Origin: Bacilli bacterium
Lineage (GTDB): Bacteria; Bacillota_I; Bacilli_A; RFN20; CAG-826
DNA: 64,000 nucleotides
Reading direction: 5' to 3'
Assembly (NCBI GenBank): GCA_900767825.1
Contig: CAAGAN010000020.1
Coordinates: 62,001-126,000, forward strand
Shown here: piece after piece, positions 1 to 7,782 of the stretch
How positions within the stretch are numbered: position 1 is the first letter of the stretch
How the letters are laid out: every line of letters starts with the position of its first letter
Position numbers and translations under genes: made by a program
Notes under the pieces: generated by a model
What the model saw: only the letters and a program-made list of their open reading frames with translations
Databases searched by the model: none
What the model was told of the DNA's origin: nothing

Positions 1-350
1 GATTTGAATATAACCATTTCATTTACATAACCGGTCCAAATGGAAAGAATATATTTTCCTTCTTTACATGGAAAAACAGAAAATGTTACTTGGATATGGG
101 GGAAAATATATCTATTTATTGTTTTAAGAACAAGGAGTTTTGTTTTATCTACTTCATCTTTGCTTATTCCAACGATGTTTCCGTCGTTAGAAACACCGAC
201 AAATATGTATCCTCCATAAGTATTAGCATAGCCTACTAATGTTTTTGCCCATTTTTCAATCTTATCGACGCTTGTTTCTAAATGGAGTTTGTATTCATAT
301 TCCCTGTTTTCGAAAAGGTCTGCGCCAATAAGTTTTTCTATTTCATCCAT
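1..350 (-). CDS. AlbA_2 (Schlafen-type) domain protein, N-terminal part, cut by window edge
   Basis: The reverse strand from the ATG at 350 is open to the window edge (about 116 residues). It shows the AlbA_2 signature: an early E-Y-K-L stretch, then GYANTYGGYIFVGV followed by NDGNIVGI. In this family the domain sits at the N-terminus of regulators that usually continue into a GHKL-type ATPase domain and a C-terminal winged helix, and a complete relative lies at 51112-52446. The short repeats at 379-465 begin about 30 bases upstream of the start. Function beyond a likely DNA-binding regulator cannot be assigned, because the C-terminal part lies outside the window. Confidence 0.75.
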   Translation of the reverse strand, partial: MDEIEKLIGADLFENREYEYKLHLETSVDKIEKWAKTLVGYANTYGGYIFVGVSNDGNIVGISKDEVDKTKLLVLKTINRYIFPHIQVTFSVFPCKEGKYILSIWTGYVNEMVIFK

Positions 351-378
351 ATTTCTTCCTCCGCACATTGTATTTTAC

Positions 379-465
379 ATCATGTTCACTTAAAAAAACA
401 ACATCATGTTCACTTAAAAAATCGATATCATGTTCACTAATGTTCACTAGTGCTCACTGAACATT
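379..465. promoter_or_regulatory. Five spaced TGTTCACT repeats upstream of the AlbA_2 gene
   Basis: ATCATGTTCACT occurs at 379-390, 403-414 and 427-438 with an exact 24-base period. It is followed by TGTTCACT at 441-448 and TGCTCACT at 451-458, each 10 bases further on. The last part also forms an inverted repeat, AATGTTCA (439-446) and TGAACATT (458-465). Spacing close to multiples of a helical turn and placement just before a putative DNA-binding protein suggest an operator. On the gene's strand the unit reads AGTGAACATGAT, which in frame would encode Ser-Glu-His-Asp. Confidence 0.6.
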
Positions 466-477
466 AATTTAAGACCT

Positions 478-850
478 TTAAAGCATGATAAAAACCACTT
501 TCATAATGATTAAAGAAGCGTTGTGGTGTGCAAGAAATGTGAAGATTGAGTCTTTGTCCACTAGCTTGTCTTTTTCGCCATATAAGACATATGTTTTCGC
601 ATTCCGATTATCTTCTAACTCACCGAATGAATTAGCAATTACATAAATAGTTTTTTGAGATTTCAAATGATATCGAAGAGATATAGTCGCATCCAAACTA
701 TAGAAAGGTACCGGCTTTTAAATTTGTAATGTGCAAAAAATGCACGTTGCTTTTTTCGTCCAATTCTTTTTCAACGAAAAGGTGTTTTATGTGTCTTGAA
801 ATTACGCTTCTATCTCTATCAAGCATTAATGACATTTGCTCTTTTGAAAG
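478..850 (-). pseudogene. Decayed RhuM family gene
   Basis: Reading down from 850, the first frame gives LSKEQMSLMLDRDRSVISRHI and then KHLFVEKELDEKS. This is the hallmark N-terminal motif of RhuM (virulence/Fic-associated) proteins, where the family shows drsvIsrHIkNIf.EgEL. The frame ends at a TAG at 698-700. After a one-base shift it continues as FYSLDATISLRYHLKSQKT, matching the family's yYNLDvIisvGYRVkSQr segment, and runs to a stop at 478. The N-terminus and most of the C-terminal half are missing. The role of RhuM proteins is poorly known, and this copy is almost certainly inactive. Confidence 0.65.
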
Positions 851-1010
851 CTAAACCTAGTGAAGAAGAATTATTATGATTGCGTTTGCAGTAGGGCGAG
901 TAAACATTTTTAGGATACTGGTATTTAGGATTGATAGCATCCATACCGAAGGAAGGGATTCAAAAATGAACATCCATTTTAAGCGCTGCTTCAGAAAATA
1001 TTAAAACCAT

Positions 1011-1050
1011 GAAAAACGAAAAAAACTAAGAGACACCAACAGCCTCTTAG
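1011..1050 (-). terminator. Rho-independent terminator (minus strand)
   Basis: CTAAGAG (1026-1032) pairs perfectly with CTCTTAG (1044-1050). On the reverse strand the hairpin is followed by a run of seven T and then more T-rich sequence. Confidence 0.65.
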
Positions 1051-1185
1051 CTAGTATTTTTATAAGGATGAACCAATGGATCTCTAGAAAACAGTTTAAC
1101 TGTAAGAGTTTTTGCGAGGTCGAGTTTTCCGCCTCAATGGTTAACCATCGGTTCATCATCATTATAATAATACCTATAAAAAAGA

Positions 1186-1218
1186 AAAACCAAGAAGATT
1201 GTTGCTCCCCTTGGTTTT
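1186..1218 (-). terminator. Terminator hairpin downstream of the XRE-GNAT gene
   Basis: AAAACCAAG (1186-1194) and CTTGGTTTT (1210-1218) form a perfect nine-base stem. On the minus strand it runs into TTTTTCTTTTTT. It lies about 150 bases beyond the stop of the XRE-GNAT gene, so it probably ends the nuclease/XRE-GNAT operon. The plus strand also has a short T run. Confidence 0.55.
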
Positions 1219-1371
1219 ATCATACGAAAAGAGCTGTTAAGATTTTCCGTTTCTTAATAGTCCATTTGATGTATTTAAGTGGATTTAAGATATTAACATG
1301 ATGCCCCTTTTCAAAGTCAATTTCTTAACTCTGTTTATGACATAATACCACGATTCGAATTTTTTGCTGTT

Positions 1372-2121
1372 TTATCTTTTTTCCTTAACCACACTTATTT
1401 CATACCAATTAACTGTCACACTTTCAGGCTTAAAAACAGACCAAGGGGTTCTTGTTTCTTGATGCGTAAAAGAAAAACCGCATTTTTCAATAACTCTATT
1501 GCTGGCAATATTGTCTGTTTTTGCTTCTATCAATAGTTTTTTAAACCCAATTCTGAATAAGTGCTTTATAAATGCCTGACAAGCTTCTGTCATATATCCA
1601 TTATTCCAATAAGACCTAGAAAGACAATAACCAATTTCTGGGTTCCCATCAATAAAATTAACGATGTCAATTGAACCAATTAATTCTCCGCTGTTTTTTA
1701 GTGTTATCGCATATCTAATTGTGTCTGGATTATCGTATTCCTTAATCCAATTGTTAAGAATTGCCTGTGTAACTTGAATGTTTTCATGAGGATTCCATGT
1801 CATATATTTAGTTACTTCTGGGTCATTACACCAACCATCAAACATATCTTGGGCATCGCTTTCTTTAAATTTTCTTAAAATTAAATGCTCAGTTTTAATC
1901 ACACTATTACTAACAAAAGCTATGTCGACTTCCAATGTAGTTAGTATTTTTACTAATGTGTCTAAACGTGGATTTAATTTATGATTTTCAATTCTCGCAA
2001 CAGCAGATTGTGGTAGGCCACATCTATTAGCTAATTTTGTTTGAGAAATACCGATTTCTTTTCTTCTTTTTACGATTAGATTTATTACTTTTTGTGTAAA
2101 TATTTCATTTTTCACTTCCAT
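1372..2121 (-). CDS. XRE-type helix-turn-helix fused to a RimJ/RimL-like GNAT acetyltransferase
   Basis: The 249-residue protein starts with an XRE/Cro-type helix-turn-helix (about residues 8-70, ISQTKLANRCGLPQSAVARIE). It continues into a RimJ/RimL-type N-acetyltransferase (about 75-245; TEHLILRKFKESDAQDMF, PEIGYCLSRSYWNNGYMTEA, ASNRVIEKCGF). The ATG at 2121 is preferred because GAGG lies nine bases upstream; an in-frame TTG at 2136 would overlap the nuclease gene and its own ribosome site. The gene follows the YhcG-type nuclease within one base, so they are cotranscribed. A fused DNA-binding and acetyltransferase protein could acetylate a partner and control its own operon, but no substrate can be named. 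Confidence 0.85.
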   Translation of the reverse strand: MEVKNEIFTQKVINLIVKRRKEIGISQTKLANRCGLPQSAVARIENHKLNPRLDTLVKILTTLEVDIAFVSNSVIKTEHLILRKFKESDAQDMFDGWCNDPEVTKYMTWNPHENIQVTQAILNNWIKEYDNPDTIRYAITLKNSGELIGSIDIVNFIDGNPEIGYCLSRSYWNNGYMTEACQAFIKHLFRIGFKKLLIEAKTDNIASNRVIEKCGFSFTHQETRTPWSVFKPESVTVNWYEISVVKEKR

Positions 2122-2122
2122 C

Positions 2123-3160
2123 TTATTTTTCCTCAATGAGTTTCTTTAGTTCTTCCTTAGATGGAAGTATGGTTTCATATTTGCTAGCAAAAATTTGGTC
2201 ATTATCTTTTGGAAGAGTCATTTCGATAATAGCATCACTCTTTTCTTTGCATAGTAAAATACCAATAGTTTTGTTCTCATCAGGGAGTTTTACATAACGA
2301 TCAAAATAGTTGACATACATTTGCATCTGACCAATATCTTGATGTTTTAATTTTCCGATTTTTAAATCTATAACCACAAAACACCTCAACAGGCGATTAT
2401 AAAAAACCAAATCCGCAAAGAAGTGTTGGTCATCAAATGTTAACCTCATTTGTCTTTGTACAAAGGTAAATCCTTTGCCTAATTCCAACAAAAAATATTG
2501 CAGTTTATTTATAATTCTTGTTTCTAGATCTTTTTCAGAATATCTATCATCTTCTCTTAAATTTAAGAATTCCAAGACGTAAGGGTCCTTAATTGCATCC
2601 AATGGTTTTTCGATGATTTGCCCTTTTTGAGATAATTCGAGAACATTTTGTTTATCACGCGATAAAGCCAATCTTTCATAAAGGGCGGAATCGAATTGGC
2701 GGGCAAGTTCCCTTTTGCTCCAATTGTTCTTGTAGGCTTCTATCTCGTAAAAATGTCTTTCATCAGGATTTCTTATCCTCATCAATTGAATGTACGAAGT
2801 CCATCCCAAAAAGAACCGCTTGCCATCACTTGTTGTTGGCAGGCTCTTCAATTCGCTAACCAGTGGTTGTCCAATTTGATCCGCAGAATAAACCAAATAA
2901 AACTGCCTTATCATTTTGAGGTTGGACACGGAATAGCCTTTGCCAAACTCTTTTGTCAAAGCGGTCGAAAGCTGTTTCAACACTTCTTTGCCATATTCTG
3001 CTCGATTTTCACCTTTTTGCTCTTGTTCAACAATTCTTCTGCCAATTTCATAATATGTATAAACCATAGCAATATTGATTGCTGCCTTAACTCGTTCCTT
3101 AGCGGAAGTTAACAAGTTTTTTATTTCGTTGATAAAATTAACATCAATAATATCAGACAT
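2123..3160 (-). CDS. YhcG / DUF1016 family PDDEXK nuclease
   Basis: The 345-residue protein matches the YhcG family from end to end. It has the N-terminal DUF1016 helical domain (YYEIGRRIVEQEQKGENRAEYGKEV, then FGKGYSVSNLKMIRQFY and WTSYIQLMRI) and a C-terminal PDDEXK nuclease fold (about 200-345). In the nuclease part FFADLVFYNR and VVIDLKIGK supply the likely catalytic Asp and Lys; the usual Glu of the ExK pair is Asp here. GGGGG precedes the ATG. Such genes are often near restriction-modification or other mobile defence genes, but no R-M subunit is visible. The XRE-GNAT gene follows one base downstream. Confidence 0.88.
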   Translation of the reverse strand: MSDIIDVNFINEIKNLLTSAKERVKAAINIAMVYTYYEIGRRIVEQEQKGENRAEYGKEVLKQLSTALTKEFGKGYSVSNLKMIRQFYLVYSADQIGQPLVSELKSLPTTSDGKRFFLGWTSYIQLMRIRNPDERHFYEIEAYKNNWSKRELARQFDSALYERLALSRDKQNVLELSQKGQIIEKPLDAIKDPYVLEFLNLREDDRYSEKDLETRIINKLQYFLLELGKGFTFVQRQMRLTFDDQHFFADLVFYNRLLRCFVVIDLKIGKLKHQDIGQMQMYVNYFDRYVKLPDENKTIGILLCKEKSDAIIEMTLPKDNDQIFASKYETILPSKEELKKLIEEK

Positions 3161-3223
3161 AAATAGTCCCCCTTAATTCAATAACATTATATCATTTTTG
3201 CTCTTTATTAACAATGATGGATC

Positions 3224-3257
3224 GCAAAAAATAAAAAACGAGATAGTGCTATCTCGT
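3224..3257 (-). terminator. Terminator of tRNA-Leu
   Basis: ACGAGATAG (3238-3246) pairs perfectly with CTATCTCGT (3249-3257) across a two-base loop. On the minus strand it is followed by TTTTTTATTTTTTG. It sits just past the 3' end of the tRNA. Confidence 0.85.
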
Positions 3258-3268
3258 AATTTGATTAG

Positions 3269-3355
3269 TGGTGCCCGAGGCCGGACTCGAACCGGCACGT
3301 CCTCATCAGACAGTGGATTTTGAGTCCACCGCGTCTACCATTCCACCACACGGGC
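3269..3355 (-). tRNA. tRNA-Leu (anticodon CAA)
   Basis: The reverse strand reads GCCCGTG...CTCGGGC-A-CCA. It has a leucine-type D-arm (TGGTGGAATGGTAGACGC) and an anticodon stem GTGGA/TCCAC around CTCAAAA, giving anticodon CAA. A long variable arm and the T-arm GCCGGTTCGAGTCCGGC follow. The CCA end is encoded. The acceptor stem has one T-T mismatch at its sixth pair. A TATAAT box lies at 3365-3370 (minus), about ten bases upstream, and a strong terminator follows. Confidence 0.93.
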
Positions 3356-3424
3356 GCATGGATTATTATAATGAATTCTATTGGAATTGCTATAAGAAAT
3401 TTAGTAGCGGCGGGATGCCCTCCA

Positions 3425-4018
3425 TTAAATCGATTCCACTTCGATTCTAATAATGTTTATTTCTTTATTCTTTTTTATACAAACCCCAATCATATAATCC
3501 TCATATTTAATGGATTTAGAAGAAAATGATTCACCCATGCAGTTAAATAATCCTTCAGTAGACGGAATTTCTTTTATTTTTCCTTTTAATCCGGTTCCAA
3601 CGCATTTACCTAGGCTTTCTTTCAATACCCACCTAGAAAAGAACTGTTCTTTAGTTTTTATTTCTTTTACATCTGATTCAGAAAAAGAATAATCGATTAG
3701 ACTAGGATTTATATCTTTTATCTTTTCTATATCAATACCTATAGGTGAATTAGAAGTGGCTAGAATTACATATTCATTGGAATGTGACAAAGAGAATTCA
3801 ATGTTATCTTTATAAGGCTTTCCAGAATCTAGATATTTAATAGATAATGGACCCGTGTATTTATTAATTAGGTAAGAGCCCCCGATTGAAAGAAGATAAT
3901 CATTACGTTTTATATATCTATTCGCTTTGATAATCCTTTCTTTATCGATGGCATTTAAAATCAATTCTTCATTGGCTTCTATTTCTTTAGTTGATAATAA
4001 ATGCAAGGTTATATCCAT
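3425..4018 (-). CDS. Sfp-type 4'-phosphopantetheinyl transferase
   Basis: This 197-residue cytoplasmic enzyme would move the phosphopantetheine arm of CoA onto a serine of a carrier protein. The signature motifs are present in order: SGKPY (about 65-69), FSLSHS (about 76-81), IGIDIEKI (about 93-100, with the Mg-binding Asp and Glu) and RWVLKESLGKCVGTGL (about 128-143). It is shorter than Sfp of Bacillus (about 224 residues). No carrier protein or synthase gene is nearby, so it may serve fatty-acid ACP in place of AcpS. It is divergent from the lipoprotein gene at 4137. An AAGGA lies about 11 bases before the ATG. Confidence 0.85.
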   Translation of the reverse strand: MDITLHLLSTKEIEANEELILNAIDKERIIKANRYIKRNDYLLSIGGSYLINKYTGPLSIKYLDSGKPYKDNIEFSLSHSNEYVILATSNSPIGIDIEKIKDINPSLIDYSFSESDVKEIKTKEQFFSRWVLKESLGKCVGTGLKGKIKEIPSTEGLFNCMGESFSSKSIKYEDYMIGVCIKKNKEINIIRIEVESI

Positions 4019-4079
4019 TTAAATAAGTCCTTAACGGCCTTGCTATATTAACATATTAATAAATTAATAAGCATTGATA

Positions 4080-4107
4080 TTGACAATAATTATTCTTTTA
4101 TTATTCT
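4080..4107 (+). promoter_or_regulatory. Promoter of the 847-residue lipoprotein gene
   Basis: TTGACA at 4080-4085, a 16-base spacer and TATTCT at 4102-4107. It lies in the 118-base divergent gap in front of the lipoprotein gene, whose AGAAAGGA ribosome site follows. Confidence 0.5.
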
Positions 4108-4136
4108 TTTTCCGTTAAAAAGAAAGGATTTTATTT

Positions 4137-6680
4137 ATGAATAAAAAGAACATTGGATTCTTCTTATCATTAACTGGTGCCTTGGCTTGCTTAGCTAGCT
4201 GTGGTGGGGATACTTCTTCCTCTTCTAGTACCCAAAGTGAACCTCTTCCACCTCCTCCAAGTATTGATGAGAAAGATTTTTCTGATTTAAAAGGTACTTT
4301 CGTTGGCAAAAGTGGCACACTAAATCTAACTAATGCAGGTTTATCTATCGAAGGAAAACTCAATTTAGATTTAATTCCTACTAAAGCCATTAAACTAGAT
4401 TCGGTTGTCACTGATAAGGAAGGAAATGAGACTACCTACAAGATAGAGGCTCTTGAATTTAATTCTACATATAATGAATTTACCTATAGGGCCTATATTG
4501 ATTTATATGGAGATGGTTTCTTCCATCTAGAAAAAGAAGTAGATGGAACTTTTGCTACTTTAGATACATTTATGCCTGAAGTAGGTTATCTATCTGGTTC
4601 TTATAGTTCATTTGGAGATTCTTCAGTTTCTAATGTATATGACATTATTGATCATGACTTTGATTTTGATAAAGGTGTCTATCCTAGTTCTAGATATTCC
4701 CCTTTATCTTTATCTTATGGGCCTTCTAATCAATTCTATTATGTTTCCAGGACTAGAATAGACACGAGCAATATCAAGTTCCCAATCGTTGTTACCATGG
4801 AAATGTATGATGACGATGATTATGGATATGGTGAGAATATTGTTCATGCGATTAGCGATGAAAAAGGAACTGTAGGTTATAGGTTTGGTGATGATAGTAC
4901 AGCTTCCGTTACTGATCCAGGCGCACTTAATAAGCAAGTTTTATTCGATGGAACTTCTACTGTTACATTAGAAATGGATGTCAAGACTAAGAATCTTACC
5001 TTAGGTGACATTAGTGGAGTTTATTCCACCTATGTCGATGAAAAAGGCATGAGTGTAGATGTCAAGTCTGGAGACGCTACTTATTCAATTAGAATTGGTG
5101 ATCACTATGTTACCGTTACCAATAAAGATGTGACTAAGGTATATGCCTATAATTCAGTCGCTGAATTAGTTGGTGAATTCAAAAAGGATGGGAATACCAT
5201 CTCAATCAGTGAAGGTGAACAAGAAGGCAGCCTTGTCACTAAATATAATGGAACTACAGTTGATACAACCTATGTTATCCATAACAATAGGAAGTCTCTT
5301 AAGTTTGCTTCCGGTTCAACTGAATATGTCGTCTCTCCTGATAAATTAAATACTTCAGTCGAAGTTACTTCTAATGGAGTTAAGTCTTTCTTTATTAATG
5401 AAACTTTATTCCGTAGCTATTTTGTCGATACGATGGTTATACATAATAAAAAAGCCAATCTATCTATCAAAATTGATGAAAATCTAAAAGCTAGCGAAGG
5501 AGTTAATTCCGGTAATCTAGCCCTTTATTATTGGCATGGCCAAAGATATCCAAGCCTAGTTGGTAAGATTGGTGATAAAGAAATCACAATTAAACTAATT
5601 CAACCAAATATTGGTTATTACGAGGTTACTTATGGGGGCGAAGTCTTTGATTCGTTCTCCATGACTACATTAAATAAGGTATTTGGAACCTATTCTTCTA
5701 ATTATAAAGATAGACTGGAACTTGATATTGAGAAGATTGTAATTGATTCTAAAGTTCTCTCTTATGAATTGAAGCCAATTTATCAAAAAGGAACTGGTAC
5801 CTATACATTCGGTATTCAAGTAGGGGAAGTTGTTTATGAAAATAACCTTAATGGCTGCTTTATTACTAACGATAAATCCTATGTCAAATTAGATGTATTT
5901 ACTTCCGTATTTGGCACTTATAGCCAATATGCTAAATATGGAGAAGAAAACATTAAATTCCTCGATGGCAAGTTAACTCTTGATACAGTCAATTCTTCTA
6001 ATGATGGATTAGATAAAGATGTTGAATATAACTACCTCATCATGACAGCAGGGGATAATTCTAGCAAAGCCGTTATAGCATTTGAATATACGACAAATGC
6101 GGCTGGCGAAAAAGTCTATGTCTACATTTATTTCTACGAGACTTATGTTACTATCGTTTCTCAAAAGTATTATAAGAATGGTATTTATAATTCTTGGGGC
6201 ACATATGCCGATGAATCTAATAGCAATGTAGTCTACCTTCAAAATGATTCCATCTATTATAACGGCAGCCAAGACTTCATTACTTCCTGGAAAGAAACCG
6301 AAGCTGGGCTAGTTGCAACTTCTTCTACTAGGACATATACATTCAAAGATGGCAAAGTTAGCGTTAAAGAAGGGGAAGCGACCCTAGAATTAACAAGGAA
6401 GTTAACCTATAACGACTTTGATAAGTTTGTTGGGGAATATACTGTCGGAGAGAAGACTTTCTCCTTCGTTAAGAATGAAGTTGTAGGTTATAACCTTGTT
6501 GATGGATCTACTAAATTTGATTTAACTTCAATGAAGATAACTGGGGAAAACGGCAAGTTAACCTTAGTAGTTAGTTCCTTTTCGGCTAAATATAGCTTAT
6601 CAATAGATTTGACTACTAATGAAGTAACGGCTTCTTATGATGCTGGATTATTGCCTCCTCCTCCGCCACCATTACCTTAA
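4137..6680 (+). CDS. Large secreted lipoprotein with GxY repeat units, no known family
   Basis: The 847-residue protein has a lipoprotein signal (LACLASC, lipidated Cys at about residue 22), a Ser-rich linker and a Pro stretch. The body is beta-rich. It shows recurring units that open with a Gly-x-Tyr/Phe motif: LKGTFVG, ISGVYSTY, VFGTYSSN, VFGTYSQY, SWGTYADE, FVGEYTVG. Each is followed by about 80-100 residues alternating strands and turns, which suggests tandem lipocalin- or beta-sandwich-like domains. The C-terminus ends in LPPPPPPLP, unusual for a lipoprotein. The strong site AGAAAGGA precedes the ATG. It probably faces the outside of the cell; ligand unknown. It is followed by a terminator and stands alone. 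Confidence 0.75.
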   Translation: MNKKNIGFFLSLTGALACLASCGGDTSSSSSTQSEPLPPPPSIDEKDFSDLKGTFVGKSGTLNLTNAGLSIEGKLNLDLIPTKAIKLDSVVTDKEGNETTYKIEALEFNSTYNEFTYRAYIDLYGDGFFHLEKEVDGTFATLDTFMPEVGYLSGSYSSFGDSSVSNVYDIIDHDFDFDKGVYPSSRYSPLSLSYGPSNQFYYVSRTRIDTSNIKFPIVVTMEMYDDDDYGYGENIVHAISDEKGTVGYRFGDDSTASVTDPGALNKQVLFDGTSTVTLEMDVKTKNLTLGDISGVYSTYVDEKGMSVDVKSGDATYSIRIGDHYVTVTNKDVTKVYAYNSVAELVGEFKKDGNTISISEGEQEGSLVTKYNGTTVDTTYVIHNNRKSLKFASGSTEYVVSPDKLNTSVEVTSNGVKSFFINETLFRSYFVDTMVIHNKKANLSIKIDENLKASEGVNSGNLALYYWHGQRYPSLVGKIGDKEITIKLIQPNIGYYEVTYGGEVFDSFSMTTLNKVFGTYSSNYKDRLELDIEKIVIDSKVLSYELKPIYQKGTGTYTFGIQVGEVVYENNLNGCFITNDKSYVKLDVFTSVFGTYSQYAKYGEENIKFLDGKLTLDTVNSSNDGLDKDVEYNYLIMTAGDNSSKAVIAFEYTTNAAGEKVYVYIYFYETYVTIVSQKYYKNGIYNSWGTYADESNSNVVYLQNDSIYYNGSQDFITSWKETEAGLVATSSTRTYTFKDGKVSVKEGEATLELTRKLTYNDFDKFVGEYTVGEKTFSFVKNEVVGYNLVDGSTKFDLTSMKITGENGKLTLVVSSFSAKYSLSIDLTTNEVTASYDAGLLPPPPPPLP

Positions 6681-6700
6681 TCTAAATAGTCATTAAACAA

Positions 6701-6733
6701 AAATAGCATTCCCTCGTGGAGTGCTATTTTGCT
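6701..6733. terminator. Terminator between convergent genes
   Basis: AAATAGCATTCC and GGAGTGCTATTT form a 12-base stem with one G-T pair around the loop CTCGT. A short T run follows on the plus strand and an A-rich stretch precedes it, so it can serve both the lipoprotein gene and the GT4 gene from the other side. Confidence 0.75.
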
Positions 6734-6744
6734 ATATGCCCTTC

Positions 6745-7782
6745 TTATTTTTGCTTTTTGAAGTCATTTTCTATATAGGTGATTATAGAAGTACTAAACC
6801 TTTCAAAGCTGAATTTATCTAATATTTCTTTCTTGATTGAAAAAGGTATCTTATCTGGCTCTTCCGTTATCTTTTCTTTTAATTCGTCTAAAGAAGAATA
6901 GAATTTAACCGGGAAAGAAGAATATATTTCCTTAAATACTTCAATTGAAGAAATTATAGGTTCAGTCCCTAGATATAAAGCTTCAAAAGGAGGCAAGCCA
7001 AATCCTTCATATTTAGAAGGCAAGACCAGGTATTTAGAAGATGCGATTTCTTCGTATAGGTTAGAAGAATTTATTTCTCCAGTGAAGATGACATCTTTAT
7101 ATTTAGATTCATCGATATTTAATCCCGTAATGAAGTTTTCTTTATTTCCAATTACTTTAAGAACCGGCTTATTTTCGCCTAGTTCCTCATATACTTTTAA
7201 TAAATCCAAGATACCTTTATGTGGTTTAACATTGCCTACATATGTAATCTGGTTTCTTTTACTTATATTTGAAGTATCAAATTCTTGGATAGGTTTACCA
7301 ATTGAAATGTAATTAGTCTCAAATTTATCTTTGTATTTTGGATAATAATGCAGACATCTAGATTTAGTAAAGTTAGAGACACAGAATATATGTCTAGATT
7401 TAGAGACACATCTAGCTAATAAAGTCTTCTTTATTTGATAATCAATAAATCCATTTGTTGTTATTTGCTTTAAATCAAGGAATATCAAATCATGGATAAT
7501 TGAATACACGGGTAGCTTATTTTTAAAAGGAATAAGGAAATTAGGAATAAAAATGCAGTCACAGTTTTTATTTATATATTTCCAATTTGTCATTATTCCT
7601 TTCTTGGAATAAGGCTCGCTAGAATCAGAAAAAATATAGAAAGGGTGATATTTCTCTAATTTAGATTTATCTCCAATTAGATAATATTCATTTCTAGAAA
7701 AATCTAGATTATCTAGAAACCCTTCTAGAACTCTTCCAATCCCAGATTTACCAATATATCTACAATCAATTGCTATCTTCAT
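6745..7782 (-). CDS. Glycosyltransferase family 4 (GT-B)
   Basis: The 345-residue protein is a retaining GT-B glycosyltransferase of family 4. The donor-binding half contains GNVKPHKGILDLL (about 183-195) and the E-x7-E signature region YEGFGLPPFEALYLG (about 258-272). No signal peptide is present, so it acts at the inner membrane face on a lipid-linked glycan. Its start overlaps the end of the flippase gene by 17 bases, so the two are one transcript. With ManC and a second GT4 on the opposite strand it forms a small surface-polysaccharide block. Donor and acceptor cannot be deduced. Confidence 0.85.
   Translation of the reverse strand: MKIAIDCRYIGKSGIGRVLEGFLDNLDFSRNEYYLIGDKSKLEKYHPFYIFSDSSEPYSKKGIMTNWKYINKNCDCIFIPNFLIPFKNKLPVYSIIHDLIFLDLKQITTNGFIDYQIKKTLLARCVSKSRHIFCVSNFTKSRCLHYYPKYKDKFETNYISIGKPIQEFDTSNISKRNQITYVGNVKPHKGILDLLKVYEELGENKPVLKVIGNKENFITGLNIDESKYKDVIFTGEINSSNLYEEIASSKYLVLPSKYEGFGLPPFEALYLGTEPIISSIEVFKEIYSSFPVKFYSSLDELKEKITEEPDKIPFSIKKEILDKFSFERFSTSIITYIENDFKKQK

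Larger units (their letters stand above)
851..1371. other. Intergenic stretch without a supportable gene
   Basis: No reading frame here resembles a protein. Short open frames exist on both strands, but they have low-complexity isoleucine runs and no ribosome site. The stretch contains two hairpins that look like minus-strand terminators (1011-1050 and 1186-1218) and small palindromes such as ATGGTTAACCAT near 1137. Confidence 0.5.

Noticed and set aside
379..458. CRISPR array
   Set aside because: Repeats are only 8-12 bases with short constant spacing and no true spacers; no cas gene is nearby.
1068..1301. 77-residue open frame on the plus strand
   Set aside because: It has low-complexity isoleucine runs, no ribosome site and no similarity to a known protein; it runs across terminator sequence.
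2696..3112. 138-residue open frame opposite the YhcG nuclease gene
   Set aside because: It is the antisense shadow of a well-supported gene, with no domain or ribosome site of its own.
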